A stretch of DNA of 64,000 nucleotides from Codonopsis lanceolata. Taxonomy: Eukaryota > Streptophyta > Magnoliopsida > Asterales > Campanulaceae. The notes under the pieces were generated by a model that saw only the letters and a list, made by a program, of their open reading frames with translations, did not search any database and was not told the origin of the DNA. This document shows, in pieces, positions 46,001 to 57,020 of the stretch. Every line of letters begins with the position of its first letter. The stretch's first letter is position 1. The stretch is taken from positions 76,232,728 to 76,296,727 of the forward strand of contig CM028384.1 in assembly GCA_013146195.2 (NCBI GenBank), written 5' to 3'. The position numbers were made by a program, and so were the translations under genes.

Positions 46001-48813
46001 ATAAGTTTCTTTCCGCACTAATGGTAGAAGAGCATCGTCATCCACATATATGTAGAAAAAGGAGACTCGTTATTTCACCTTTTTGCAAACTATTTCAATC
46101 GAAAACCCAATCATAAATGTAAAATTAATCGCACACTTAATAGAAGGATTATATACACAAGGACATACCTCTATGTTGAACAGTATTACAAATCTAGATA
46201 GAATCTCATCAAAAGGATGTCAATTCTCTTGATATGGACACAAAATTCAACAAAGAACACCACCAACTCGGGTGAACTGTTGTTTGATCTCCATATGCAC
46301 CACGCTACTTTCACTCTTTGAGTCATCCAGTTGCTCTAACTTTCCAATTTGGTTGCAAAATGCCACTGACATATAAGAAAAAACTTCGTCCACATATGAC
46401 AAAAGTAACTCCACTAGGTAGGGCATAATGGCCTTTTGCACATCATCCAAAGTTCTAGGAAGGTCAATAACACCATGGGCTTGACCATCATAAAGTGTCA
46501 TCGCCATGTTCAAGGCACCCATCCAATCACCTGCTTTGCGCAAAACTTGAATTCGTTCTTTCCATGGGAGAAGACGGGAAACAATAAGATGTGTAGGTCC
46601 AAGTATAAACACAGTAGCTCCCCTCACAGCTACAAAATTGTGATATGCTTTCTCAGGGTTTCCATAAGTATTAGTGAAGTGGGCATGGTAGCCAATGAGA
46701 TCGTCTCCTTGAGGTCCATCTACAGCAAAACTTGTCCGGTGAATCAGAGTCCCATCTTTTGCAAATAGATAGAGTTGTCCAGCTGATGTTAGAATCACCA
46801 ACATCTGAAAGAGTATATGCAAAAGTATAAGATCCTATTTTCTTTTGATGGATCCCTCATCCATTAAATAGACGGCAAACGAAAGAGAATAAAAAAAAAA
46901 CACTATACCTGGTCATCCAACCAAGCAACACCTATTGCTGAACTTTCAAGGGTCCAATTCCCATATATTTTCAGCTCCGACTTCACCAACTTTGCAACCT
47001 GAACTTTCCGATCCCAAGCCAATGCAAGCAGTGGAGCATTTTCTGATTCTTTTACAGGCACATTTTCTGAAACAAAACTTGGTGTTAGAGAATGGTCGGC
47101 TTAAGCTTCATAACTTCTATTTACACATACCAGCCAAAGAACCCAGTGAACGTCCTATAAACTTCCAAGCAGTGTAAGGAATGGAACCCTCCCGAACCCC
47201 TTCAGGCTTAGGAATCTGCACATAGACTTCAGGAGTAGCACATATGACTTTTGCCAGAAATGGACACAGGAGATCAACACGTTGCAGGCAAGAAATATAG
47301 CAGTTACGGGAATCAATCCAAGAGACAAATGAATATGGCATACATGCAATCTTCTAAGAACTCCATACCACTAGAGCAGATTGATGAGTGACTAATATGA
47401 CCACACCTTCTTCGGCAGAAGAACCCTCAGAAGATTTCCATTCTCCTCCAACGACACCTCCCATCATACTTCTGATACTACTAGTAGAAACTGTAGCACT
47501 TCCTTGGGAGGATATGGGAGGACCTCCAAAAGGTTCATCAGAGAGTAATGACGAAGCACATAAAACTGTTCTTCTTGATTCATCTAGAAGAGTCTATTAC
47601 GACAGAATATGTTAGAATTTCATATAATGGGCTTAACAATTTTAGCTATAGATTTGGAAGAAGCACAAGATAATAACTTTCCATTTAGTTTGAAAAGATA
47701 GAGCTTTACCGATGTTCTAGAAGTTGATAAACTACTGAGCCAGGAGAATACTGAGAAACGGAACAACTTAACTAAACCATTGCTATCACCACTAACTACA
47801 TTAAACTGACGAGTCACTTGAGAATCCTGCCCAAGATATAGCATATGAACTAGTGGCGCTTTATGTTCTGAGATACTTTTCACTGCAGAGACCCTCTGGA
47901 CATCCCAAACAGTAAAATGCCCATCATGATATCCAGCAAACAGTAGATCCCCTTGTTGATTGAAGCACATGGAAGTTACTGGGGAATATGACCCATCACC
48001 TTGTAATCCAAGTATCAACATCTGAAACAATTACTTTAGCATATTTTAAGTAGTGATAAAAGGCTAGTTCAACAAAATGCAAACCACTCGAGTTGCATTA
48101 AGTACTATCTAATGGGTGATGCAAATAGATGCTTCCGCTACTGAAAGCTCCTTTAAGAGAAGGGAGGAAGAATATAAGAGAATCCGTTTCTATGACTTCA
48201 TCATTCTCTTAAAAGTTTAAAAAACTTTTACTAATAACAGCAGATTTTGTTCCTCATAGTGCACTCATCACATTTCCAGAGTATGGTGAAAGTTTAAAAT
48301 AGCATAACATGGATAGAGCTAATCACATAAAACAAGAACCTGTAAAAATGAGAAAATCTTAATAAGCATGTGACCTTGCCATCAATGTTATCAGTGTGAT
48401 GAGGAGAGTATTTGCTGGGAAAGACAATAATCACTCCTCTTGACATTCCCACTGCAATAAAGTTGAGATGAACTGCCACAACTTGTGGGGATCCATGATC
48501 TCGCCTAAATGCTTGAGATGAGAGTGTTCGTGTGATTGTGTTGTCAGTTGAAATATCAAAGTAACCCAAAACAGTAGACCCCCTGCGAACACCCTCAAGC
48601 CTCATTGGTTGAGCAGCTGCACCCTCTTCCCAATTCAAACCTGTAAAGGCATGCTTCTTTTCAAGCTCTTCCGCTAATTCGAGGGGTTTCATTGATGAGG
48701 GTGATTTCTTTCCTGTCTTTTTACCTCCTCTTTTGGTTTTCCACTGAAGAACCAAATCCTCCACGTTTTCGGTGACATCGGTTTGTGAAGCAATCTGTTC
48801 CAACTCCTCACCC
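37054..48813 (-). CDS. VPS8: VPS8-like subunit of the CORVET endosomal tethering complex, partial and TE-interrupted
   Basis: VPS8 tethers endosomal membranes as part of CORVET. Twelve minus-strand exons with GT/AG borders are visible: 48813-48375 (EEGAAAQPMRLEGVRRGS), 48021-47710 (WD40-like SPVTSMCFNQQGDLL, FTVWDVQR), 47594-47369, 47247-47131, 47066-46909, 46804-46169 (VSRLLPWKERIQVLRKAGDW), 39913-39849, 39738-39637, 39483-39341 (central Vps8 domain, LYGALIYLFNKGLNDFRAPL), 39163-39108, 38000-37359 and 37238-37054. Frames are intact except for the 3' half of the 46804-46169 exon (two or three indels at 46180-46260). The N-terminal several hundred residues and the C-terminal RING end are missing: the 5' side meets a Copia fragment at 48814 and the 3' side a Sirevirus LTR. 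The 6.3-kb intron 46168-39914 holds a complete Copia. It may be a real gene with huge introns, or a broken copy. Confidence 0.88.
40505..40602 (-). mobile_element. MITE-like end in a VPS8 intron
   Basis: Read on the minus strand it starts TACTCCCTCCATTTCACGC and closely parallels the sequence at 53107 (GATACTATTTT, ATGTTTCAC, AAAATTATGCTT-like text). The TACTCCCTCC start is typical of plant Stowaway-like MITEs. Only one end is clear. Confidence 0.5.
40921..41058 (-). repeat. Copia LTR (3' LTR in element orientation)
   Basis: 138 bp, identical base for base to 45730-45867. The polypurine tract complement CTCCCCCTCAAGC follows at 41059. Confidence 0.95.
45718..45729 (-). promoter_or_regulatory. 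Copia primer-binding site (initiator tRNA-Met)
   Basis: GCTCTGATACCA on the plus strand is the complement of TGGTATCAGAGC, directly adjoining the 5' LTR. Confidence 0.95.
45730..45867 (-). repeat. Copia LTR (5' LTR in element orientation)
   Basis: 138 bp with TG..CA borders, identical to the other LTR. It contains a TATA-rich stretch (TATTTATATATATAC). An identical pair implies insertion too recent for even one LTR substitution. Confidence 0.95.
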
Positions 48814-48893
48814 CCATGCCTTTTGATGAACTTCATGAGAAGTTCATCAATCGCGAGCTAGTTCTAAAGCAATCTGTTCCAACTCCTCACCCA
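48788..48893. repeat. 26-bp exact direct repeat at the VPS8/Copia junction
   Basis: AAGCAATCTGTTCCAACTCC plus CTCACCC-type continuation (26 bp) occurs at 48788-48813, the last VPS8 bases, and again at 48868-48893, within Copia gag. The 54 bp between the copies read as Copia gag. The repeat therefore marks the join between gene and transposon. Confidence 0.85.
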
Positions 48894-51800
48894 GTCACGG
48901 ATAACAACGCGTCCACAAGGTCACATGGATATACTCAGCATCATCGCTCACAGCAGCTCGCTCAAGGACCTCGTTCATCGTCAACCACCAACTTGGGCTC
49001 TCGCCGTCCTTACCTCGGCAAATGTCAGGCCTCGGCATCCATGCCTGCTCGTTCCTCGCCCACAACCAACAACTGGCACCCGCATGCTCATATAGCCACA
49101 ACCATGGGTAACCCTTCTCGAGTTGGCTCCTAGACAGTGGAGCATCTCATCATGTCACCAATGATCTTGGGAATCTATCTCTCCATCAGCCATACTCGGG
49201 CAACGACGACATGGTCATCGGTGATGGCACTAGTCTACCTATTGCCAACGTGGGTTCAACCTCTCTTCCTACACCCTTTACTACTTTTCAATTGCATAAT
49301 CTTCTATTTGTTCCTAGCATGCAACGAAATCTAATTTCTATTTCCTAATTTTGTACATCCAATAAAGCATCTATTGAATTCTCACCAACTTCTTTTTATG
49401 TGAAGGATCTACAGACAGGGACCTTGCCTTGCTGCTGGCAGAACAATCTAAGGATGGTGTGTATGAATGACCGAGTTCTCTTCCTCCTCGTCAACCTACT
49501 TATTTACCAGTTCCACGAGCTCTTCTCCTAACTGACATCATTGTCTCGGTCACCCCTCTCCCCCAGTTCAACGCCACCTAGAGTCTAAGTTTTCTCTTAA
49601 GCATAATAGAGTAGCTTCCACTTTTTGTAATACATGTTTAAGCAATAAAAGTCACAAACTTCCGTTTGCTTTATCTACTATTGTCTCTCCCCATCCCCTT
49701 CAACTTATTTACTCTGATGTTTGGACCTCCCCATCACTTCTCTTGATGGGTTCAAATATTATGTTATATTCGTTGACCATTACTCGCATTACATATGGCT
49801 CTACCCCCTCGAACGAAAATCTGATGTTGCCTCCATTTTCCCTCGTTTTCCCTGGTTGAAAACCACTTCAAAAACAAAATTGTCACCTTTTACTCGGACA
49901 ATGGAGGGGAGTATACTGGTACTGTCGAGACCACCGGGCTAGCCACCTACCTCGCCAGCAAAGGCATCTCGCACCTTACATCCCTCCTCACACTCCCGAG
50001 CACAAGGGTTTCTTTGAGCGTCGTCATCGCCATATAGTCGAGACTGGTCTCTCTCTTCTGACCAATGCCTCGCTTCCTCTCTCCTTCTGGTCGCATGCCT
50101 TCCTTACAACCAGCTATCTCATAAATCGCCTTCATACACCTACTATCCAAATGTCCTTTCCCTATCAATTTTTTTTGGGTCTGCTCTGAACTACCTTAAG
50201 CTTCGTGCTTTTGGTTGTCTCTGCTATCTATGGCTGCGACCATATACCTTTCACAAACTTGATACTCGGTCAACCCCTTGTGTCTTCCTCGGGTACTCTC
50301 TCACCCAGAGTGCATATCTCTGTTATGACTCGTCCAAATCCAAACTATATGTCTCCCGTCATGTTTGGTTTGTCGAATTTCCCTTCTCCAAGGTTGACCT
50401 GGCTCTTCCTCGCCCTGATGAGTCGACCCACAACACCTAGTTACCGCCTCATGATATCCTCGCGACCGCATACACACCACCGGCGACCTGACCTCGCAGT
50501 GGCCTGACTGGAGATCTTTTACCCAACTCGGTCTCACCAATCACCGAGCACCCTTTACCTCCGCAGCCAGAACAGCCATCCACCGAGTAACCTTTACCTC
50601 AACAGCCTAAACCACCATCCATCGAGCATACATCCCCCTATAACTGAAATCCCTCCACCTACCCTTCCCCAACCTCCTGTTCCCCCCAACAGCAGCTCGT
50701 ATTTCTCCCATTATCACCTGCTCCAAAAACAACATCCACAAACCTATACGCAAACTTAGCCTCTCTGCTCGGCTATCCTCGGACATTGAACCAACCTGTG
50801 TCACCCAGGGCATCAAAGACAATAGGTGGCGACAGGATATGACTGAGGAGTATGAGGTTCTCATTAAAAATGACACTTGGGACTTGGTACCTCCCAAAGG
50901 GGTTCCTAATATTGTTGATTGCAAATGGATATTCCGAATTAAACGACTACCTAATGGCAAAATTGATAGGTAAAAAGCTCGCCTGGTCGCTAAAGGATTT
51001 CATCAACGGCCAGGGTTGACTATCATGAAACCTTCGGCCCGGTGGTTAAACCCACAGCACTTCATCTCATCCTTTCCATTGCCGTCAGTCGGGGTTGGGC
51101 TCTTCGACAACTAGATGTCAACAATGCATTTCTTCAAAGGACACTTATCGAAGAAGTCTTCATGGCTCAAACCATAGGGCTTTGTTGATTCTAATCGACC
51201 TCAGCATGTTTGTCGTCTATGCAAGGCTATTTATGATCTCAAGCAGGCACCCCAGGCATGGTACAATGAACTCCATCAGTTTCTGCTCACTTCAAGAATT
51301 CTGTGGTTGATACCTCGCTCTTCATCTTCGCCGAGTAAGGTATCACTCTCATGCTACTTGTCTATGTTAACGACATCATCATCACGGGAAACAATGACAA
51401 GGCTGTTCAGGACTTCATAAATGTCCTCGATGCTCGCTTCTCGCTCAAGGACCTCGGCCTTCTTCATTATTTCCTCGGTGTTGAAGTGGTTCCTCACCCT
51501 ACTAGTCTATTGCTCTCTTAACGAGGATACATTGCCGACCTCTTCGCCCAGTGGCGACCCCGCTAGCCACCTCGCCGGTACTTTCTCTCCAGTCCGATAT
51601 AGCTCTTACGGATCCCACCGAGTACCGAGCTGTCATAAGTAGTCTCCAGTATCTCTCCCTTACTCGCCCGGATATGGCCTATGTGGTCAACAAGCTCTCC
51701 CAGTTCATACATAGACCGACCACAGATCACTGGCTTGCGACCAAACGTCTCATTCGTTATCTTTGTGACACCATTGATAAGGGTATCTTTCTTCATCAGC

Positions 51801-52533
51801 AGTCTCTCGACCTCAATGCATTTGCTGATTCCGACTGAGCAGGGAACAAGGATGACTACACCTCGACCATTACCTACATCATTTATCTTGGTCGCAATCC
51901 TGTCTCCTGGAGCTCGAAAAAGCAGCGTACTGTTGCTCGCTCCTCGACAGAGGCCGAGTATCGAGTGTTGCTACAACTGCTGCTGATGTTCGTCGGGAAA
52001 CCTCGCTCCTCGGGGAGCTCGACATCCCCTCCTCGCAGCAACATATCATCTATTGTGACAATGTTGGCGCTACCAATCTATGCTCTAATCAAATGTTCCA
52101 CTCTGGCATGAAACATGTTGTTCTAAATTATCATTCCATCCTCCAACAGGTTCAAATGGGATCTTACTAGTATCCCATGTCTCCTCGGCAGATCAACTCG
52201 CTGATGCTCTCACTAAGTCGCTACCTCGGCAGCGCTATCAGCTTCTTCTTAACAAGATTGGTATGTCCTTGCGGGGACCATCTTGCAGGGGCATATTGGA
52301 GAATAATATTTTTATGTTTATTTGTTATTATTATTTCCCTTCATTTACCTTTCTTGTATAATTCTTTTATTTATGTAACTCTTTCCTTATTGTAATTCAT
52401 TCTTGTAAAGGTTTTATGTACCACAATCCTAATGTAACCCTAATTATAACTTTCTATATAAATAGGTGATTCAATAAATAGAAAAGCTATGTTATTATTC
52501 CTTAAGTTTATTATTTCCTACAACTCTCTAACA
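48814..52533 (+). mobile_element. 5'-truncated Ty1/Copia element with 3' LTR
   Basis: It begins inside gag (PFDELHEKFINRELVLKQS). It continues with protease LLDSGASHHVT (about 49126), the pre-integrase region (LPTPFTTFQLHNLLFVPSMQ), integrase (IYSDVW, YSDNGGEYTG near 49893, HKGFFERRHRH after a shift), RT (CKWIFRIKRLPNGKIDR then a stop, and LLVYVNDIIITG near 51360) and RNase H remnants. The RT catalytic YVDD reads YVND. Numerous shifts and stops make it inactive. The 3' LTR follows a CTTGCAGGGGCA tract. No 5' LTR or PBS is present; the 5' edge abuts VPS8 exon sequence. Confidence 0.85.
52294..52533 (+). repeat. 3' LTR of the truncated Copia element
   Basis: It starts TATTGGAGAATAATA (first TG mutated) after the polypurine-like tract. 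It contains a TATA box (CTATATAAATAGG, about 52455) and AATAAA (about 52474) and ends near CCTACA or CTAACA. No second LTR copy is available, so borders are approximate. Confidence 0.65.
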
Positions 52534-53106
52534 CCTCAACCCACTAATCTCATCTAGTCGAATAAGGAGGATCCGTCTTACAAAAAATATATGTAAGACC
52601 GTTTTACATAAGTTTTTGCCTTAGTTGTTTAGATCAACTATTTTTAAGTGACTCAAAATAAAAGATTTAATATATCACTCATCACTTAAAAAAATACATA
52701 GATACTTAATACAACACCTATGAAATACTTAATACAACATTTTTTTAAATGGACCAAATTGCTCTTTTCTCATTTTATGAAAAGAAATAAAAAAACAAGG
52801 TATATGGACTGGGCTGGGCGAGGGACTGGAGGAGGGCCAGGCACGTCGGCGGTGTTCAACCAAAAATTAATTTTTATATTTTTTTTGTTGATGTTTAAAT
52901 ATATACGACAAAGGGTAATATAGTATTTTCACAACAAAAGTGTTATATTAAGTATTTCACAGATGTTGTATTAAGCATTCCCTAAAAAATAAAACAGCTA
53001 GGTTTACACTTGTAGAGATATAATGTTAGCATTTTTGTGAAATGCCAATCCTTGAATAACCCCTAATTAGCTACCGCCTACCAAGCCGCATCTATTTTAC
53101 TCGTAA

Positions 53107-53310
53107 TTACTCCCTCGTTTCAGGTAAAGAATCCGCTATACTATTTTAAGATATTTCACTCTAAAAATCTATTTTTTAAAATTATACTTGCAATTTCTAT
53201 AACATTACATATTTACCTTATACTTGTGTTGTAACCACATTTTTTGTACTCAACAATTTTTGTAATTATGACTAACTTTAATATCATTAATATATTCCTT
53301 AATAATTATA
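53107..53310 (+). mobile_element. MITE-like left end next to an hAT gene remnant
   Basis: TACTCCCTCGTTTCAGG start with GCTATACTATTTTAAGATA, matching the family seen inverted at 40505-40602. A second terminus is not obvious. It lies directly upstream of the first recognisable hAT exon and may have replaced that gene's 5' part. Confidence 0.45.
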
Positions 53311-53317
53311 TTTTTCA

Positions 53318-55270
53318 AATGGTGGAACGCACGTTAGTGAATTTCCTTGTCAATTGCCGCAAAGGAAGTATGTTTGTGGAATCGGTTGATGCTTCCGATT
53401 ATAGTAAGACGGGGGAGAAGATTTGTGAGCTACTTAGTAAATTTGTGGAGAAAGTTGGGCCTAAGAATGTGGTTCAAGTGATTACGGATAATGCTTTGAA
53501 TATGAAGTTGGCGGGTAAGACTTACTAGTATTCTTTTTTGCTTTCTTTTTTTTCTTGTTGAAATGATTATTCTTGCTTAGTTGCTATCTTTTTTTCCTTT
53601 CCGTTCTTTCGTAGGGACGATGTTGGAGGCAAAGTATCCACATCTATTTTGGACACCATGTGCAGCACATTGTTTGGACTTGATGTTGGAAGATTTGTTC
53701 GAGATACCAAGTATCAAGTCAATCTTTACAAGAGCTATCAAGTTAAATAGCTACATATACAGTCGCATGGGGCTAGTGAATATGATGAGGAAATTCACTA
53801 ATATGGAGCTTGTGAGACCGGCAACAACTCGTTTTGCCACAGCCTTCCTCACTCTTTCAAGGATTAAATTAGTGAAGAAAGGTTTAAGGGCAATGTTCCA
53901 ATCAGATGAGTGGAGACAGAGCAAATGGGAGAAAGAGCAAAAAGGTAGAAATGCATCGAGGATTGTTATGGATTTCAGATTTTGGGTGGGGACAAATGAT
54001 GCTTTGAAGGTTGTCGGTCCTCTTGTCAAGGTTCTAAGACTTGTTGATGGTGAGAAGCAAGCTCCGATGGGATATCTCTACGAGGCTATGGATAGAGCAA
54101 AGGAGACAATAGCAAAGAATTTTGGTAACGTTGAGGAGAAATATATGCAATATTATAAAATCATTGATCGAAGATGGGAGGATCAACTTCATCGGCCTTT
54201 ACATGCAGCAGGTTTCTACTTGAATCCTAAGTTTTACTACGGAAATCCATACATTGAGAAGGATGTAGAGGTCACAAATGGACTCTTTAAATGTATTGGT
54301 AGATTAGTCCCAGACCCTGATATTCAAGATAAAATCACCGATGAATTGAGTGCTTATAGGAGTGCAAATGGCCGACTTGGGATGCCAATGGCTATAAGGC
54401 AAAGAGAAACAAAATCGCCAGGTACTACCCAGTACTTTTAAGTTTAAATACTATATTAGTATTACTATTAATGAGTAATGAGTAATGACTAAAGACTAAT
54501 GAGTATAAATTCTATCATAGCTGAGTGGTGGATCAATTATGGTACCGAGACTCCAAATTTACAAGATTTTGCCATCAAGATTCTTAGTCTCACTTGTAGC
54601 GCATCTGGATGCGAGAGGAATTGGAGTGTGTTCGAACACGTAAGTACTAATTACTAAATATAGTATAAGATTTAGTTAGTTACTAGTTTCTTTAAAAAAA
54701 TAGAAACAATTATTATGTTTATTCATTAAAAATGGTGCATTAATTTGACAGATTCATAGCAAGAAAAGGAATAGATTGACTCAAGCTAGATTAAATGATT
54801 TGGTCTTTGTGAAGTATAATAGAGTCTTGAGACGGAGATTTGATCTTCGAGATACTATTGATCCTATCATCTTGGATGAAGTTGATGATGACAGCAAGTG
54901 GATTGCCGGTGAAGATGATGACGTAATCGAAGATGATGACATGTTTGATGATGACCTCACTTGGGAGCAAATTAGTAAAGTTAGTGGAGCTCAGGATCCT
55001 TTATATTCGACGAGAACTCACGTAGTTTCTTCGAGTGGTGACCAAGGTGGACCAAGTGGTGGACGTGTCGATCGACGACCACCTCTACCAAGTGGAGGTG
55101 CTAGTGGTTCAAGACAAAGGCCAAGGACTAGTGGACAGATTCGGATTGACACTTCACGTACCCACCATCTTGTAGATGAAGATGATACAGACTTTGAGCC
55201 AATTAATCTTGTGAATGAGGATTATGAAGATTATGAAGATGATGATGAGATAGATGCCGAGGATTTTTAG
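53318..55270 (+). pseudogene. hAT-family transposase-like gene (DUF659 and hAT dimerisation), 5'-truncated
   Basis: Four exons with GT/AG borders: 53318-53514 (RTLVNFLVNCRKGSMF, VESVDASDYSKTGEKI), 53615-54421 (HLFWTPCAAHCLDLMLED, RPATTRFATAFLTL), 54521-54639 (SASGCERNWSVFEH) and 54752-55270 (IHSKKRNRL, then a very acidic tail ending EDDDEIDAEDF, stop at 55268). This is the DUF659 half plus the C-terminal hAT dimerisation region of plant BED-finger/hAT proteins. The BED finger and first half of DUF659 are missing upstream. The remaining frames are open throughout, so loss was recent or the gene was partly preserved. It may be a transposase remnant or a former domesticated gene. Confidence 0.8.
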
Positions 55271-55515
55271 CTTGTTGTTGTTGTTAGTTGTTAATTATTA
55301 CATTTCATGACTTTAGTTCTCTTTTGCATGTCTTCATTTTCATTTGCTTTAATGATTATTTATTTTCTTGTTTGAAATTTTAGTTAAGTTCATCGCCTGT
55401 TTTGGAATTTCAACTATGAATGATGATAGTTGTATTATTAATATTATATTATTACGTTGTTATATTAGTTTCATCACTCATGACATGTTTTATTGCGATT
55501 TGTTAAATTATATAA

Positions 55516-55516
<1 letters not shown>

Positions 55517-55574
<58 letters not shown>
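55517..55574. repeat. (AT)n microsatellite
   Basis: About 29 AT units, followed by a GCGCTTTTTTGCGC inverted motif and CGCCTCGCTTCTCG text reminiscent of some hAT termini. Confidence 0.9.
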
Positions 55575-55576
<2 letters not shown>

Positions 55577-56056
55577 CGTGAGCGCTTTTTTGCGCTTTTT
55601 TTACGCCTCGCTTCTCGTCTCAAATTTTGACCTCTCGCCTTCCGCATTTTTCAACTATGACTTAACTATACAATATAATTAGTTGGATTTTTTCAACAAC
55701 CCAATAGGTTACCTACTGGTTTCAACAAAAATTTAGAGCAAATAAGTAATGGGTATGCTTGAATACTCTGATTACTGCCCCCATTAGTTTCATTGAATAA
55801 CTTTGAATCTTACCCAAAGCCAACAACCATTAATGGAGAATTTGCCAACCAATTCAAATAGATTAAATTTTAAAACACCAAAACCAAAAACTGCTGACAA
55901 GTTTGGAGCAGAAAAAACACAAAATAGACTATAAAATTCCAAATATCTCAGAGACTAGTAGTAGTAAATATAATTGTTAACAAAAAGACTGTAAATTTAT
56001 CCAGAAAACAAACTAGATTGTACTAAAATTATCATTTCATTTCCTGAGAACAGCTC

Positions 56057-56570
56057 CTAATCGAATAAGCTGAATCCCATATCATCATCACTCTCTTCCT
56101 TGGCCTCTTCCTGCAATATTCCATTTCCAACATTATATTTATAATTTATACAAACATTCAAAATCTCCATTGTTAACTTATTATGATATACCTTCTTTTC
56201 CTCGGGAGGTGGGGCTGCCGCACCAACACCGCCCGCGGCACCACCGGTAGGAGCAGGATTGGCAATGGCACCACCACCACCACCACCAGCCCCAACATTT
56301 GTGATGAGATCCTCAACGTTCCTCTTCTCCGCGAGCTTAGCAAATAAGCTTGGCCAGTATGATTCCACATTCACGCCGGCTGCCTTCACCATTGTCGCTA
56401 TTTTCTCAGCCTGTATTCAAAATTCAAAACTTCTGTCAACCAAATTGAAACAGACAACACCCACGTACGAATGAATGAATTCAAATAGGAAAGAAGCATA
56501 CGGTGATGGGGATTCCATCGTCAAAGAGAGCCAAACAAGCGTAGGAGCAAGCGAGCTCTGAGATCGACAT
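56057..56570 (-). CDS. RPP1: 60S acidic ribosomal protein P1
   Basis: Three exons with exact GT/AG borders: 56570-56502 (MSISELACSYACLALFDDG, 23 codons), 56410-56192 (73 codons) and 56110-56057 (17 codons, stop TAG), giving a 113-residue protein, the normal P1 length. The middle exon has the Gly/Ala/Pro-rich hinge and the protein ends EESDDDMGFSLFD, the invariant P-stalk C-terminus that contacts translation factors. P1 pairs with P2 and binds P0 to form the lateral stalk of the large ribosomal subunit in the cytosol. All frames and splice sites are intact, and a leader intron and RP-type promoter motifs lie upstream. The start is the only in-frame ATG after the leader acceptor. This is the best-supported functional gene in the window. 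Confidence 0.97.
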
Positions 56571-56577
56571 CTTTATC

Positions 56578-56666
56578 CTGTTTTTTTTAGTGGGGGTAAG
56601 AATTAATCACCATAACACACACAGATATTGATCAACAAAAGAAGCAACTGGTTTTGTGATTATTAC
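56578..56666 (-). other. RPP1: Leader intron of the RPP1 gene
   Basis: On the minus strand a donor AAAG|GTAATAATC and an acceptor AAAACAG|GATAAAG bracket an 89-bp intron, 7 bases upstream of the start codon. 5' UTR introns are common in plant ribosomal protein genes. Confidence 0.75.
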
Positions 56667-56735
56667 CTTTGAGATGAAAGGCAGTTAGACGAGAGATTGC
56701 AGCCACGTCTTCTGCGCCGCGTTCGTTCGAAAGAC

Positions 56736-56853
56736 TTAGGGTTCTGGATTTTTCGCGATGATCGATACTTTAAAGGGCATCAGCGTCACACTGAGGGGTT
56801 TTCCAAGTCCGACAGATTTGCGGCCCCATTAATGGATCTATTTGTCAGGCCCA
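56736..56853 (-). promoter_or_regulatory. RPP1: Telo-box and site II motifs of the RPP1 promoter
   Basis: The complement of TTAGGGTT (56736-56743) is the telo-box AACCCTAA, and the complement of GGCCCA (56848-56853) is the site II core TGGGCC. This pairing just upstream of the transcription start is typical of plant ribosomal protein and translation genes (TCP-type and telo-box factors). Function here is inferred from motif and position. Confidence 0.65.
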
Positions 56854-57020
56854 ATGAAAGAGTGCAAGCCCGTCTACCTATATTTCACCTCTCCCTCTCT
56901 TTCATTCAATCCCCTTCTCTTTTTTCTATTCCAAAAGGAGAAACTCTCCCCTCGAGAGCCCCCACACCCCAGTCCCTTTTTCTTTTTTATTTAAGGGTGA
57001 TAATCGGAGCAGTCATATGA

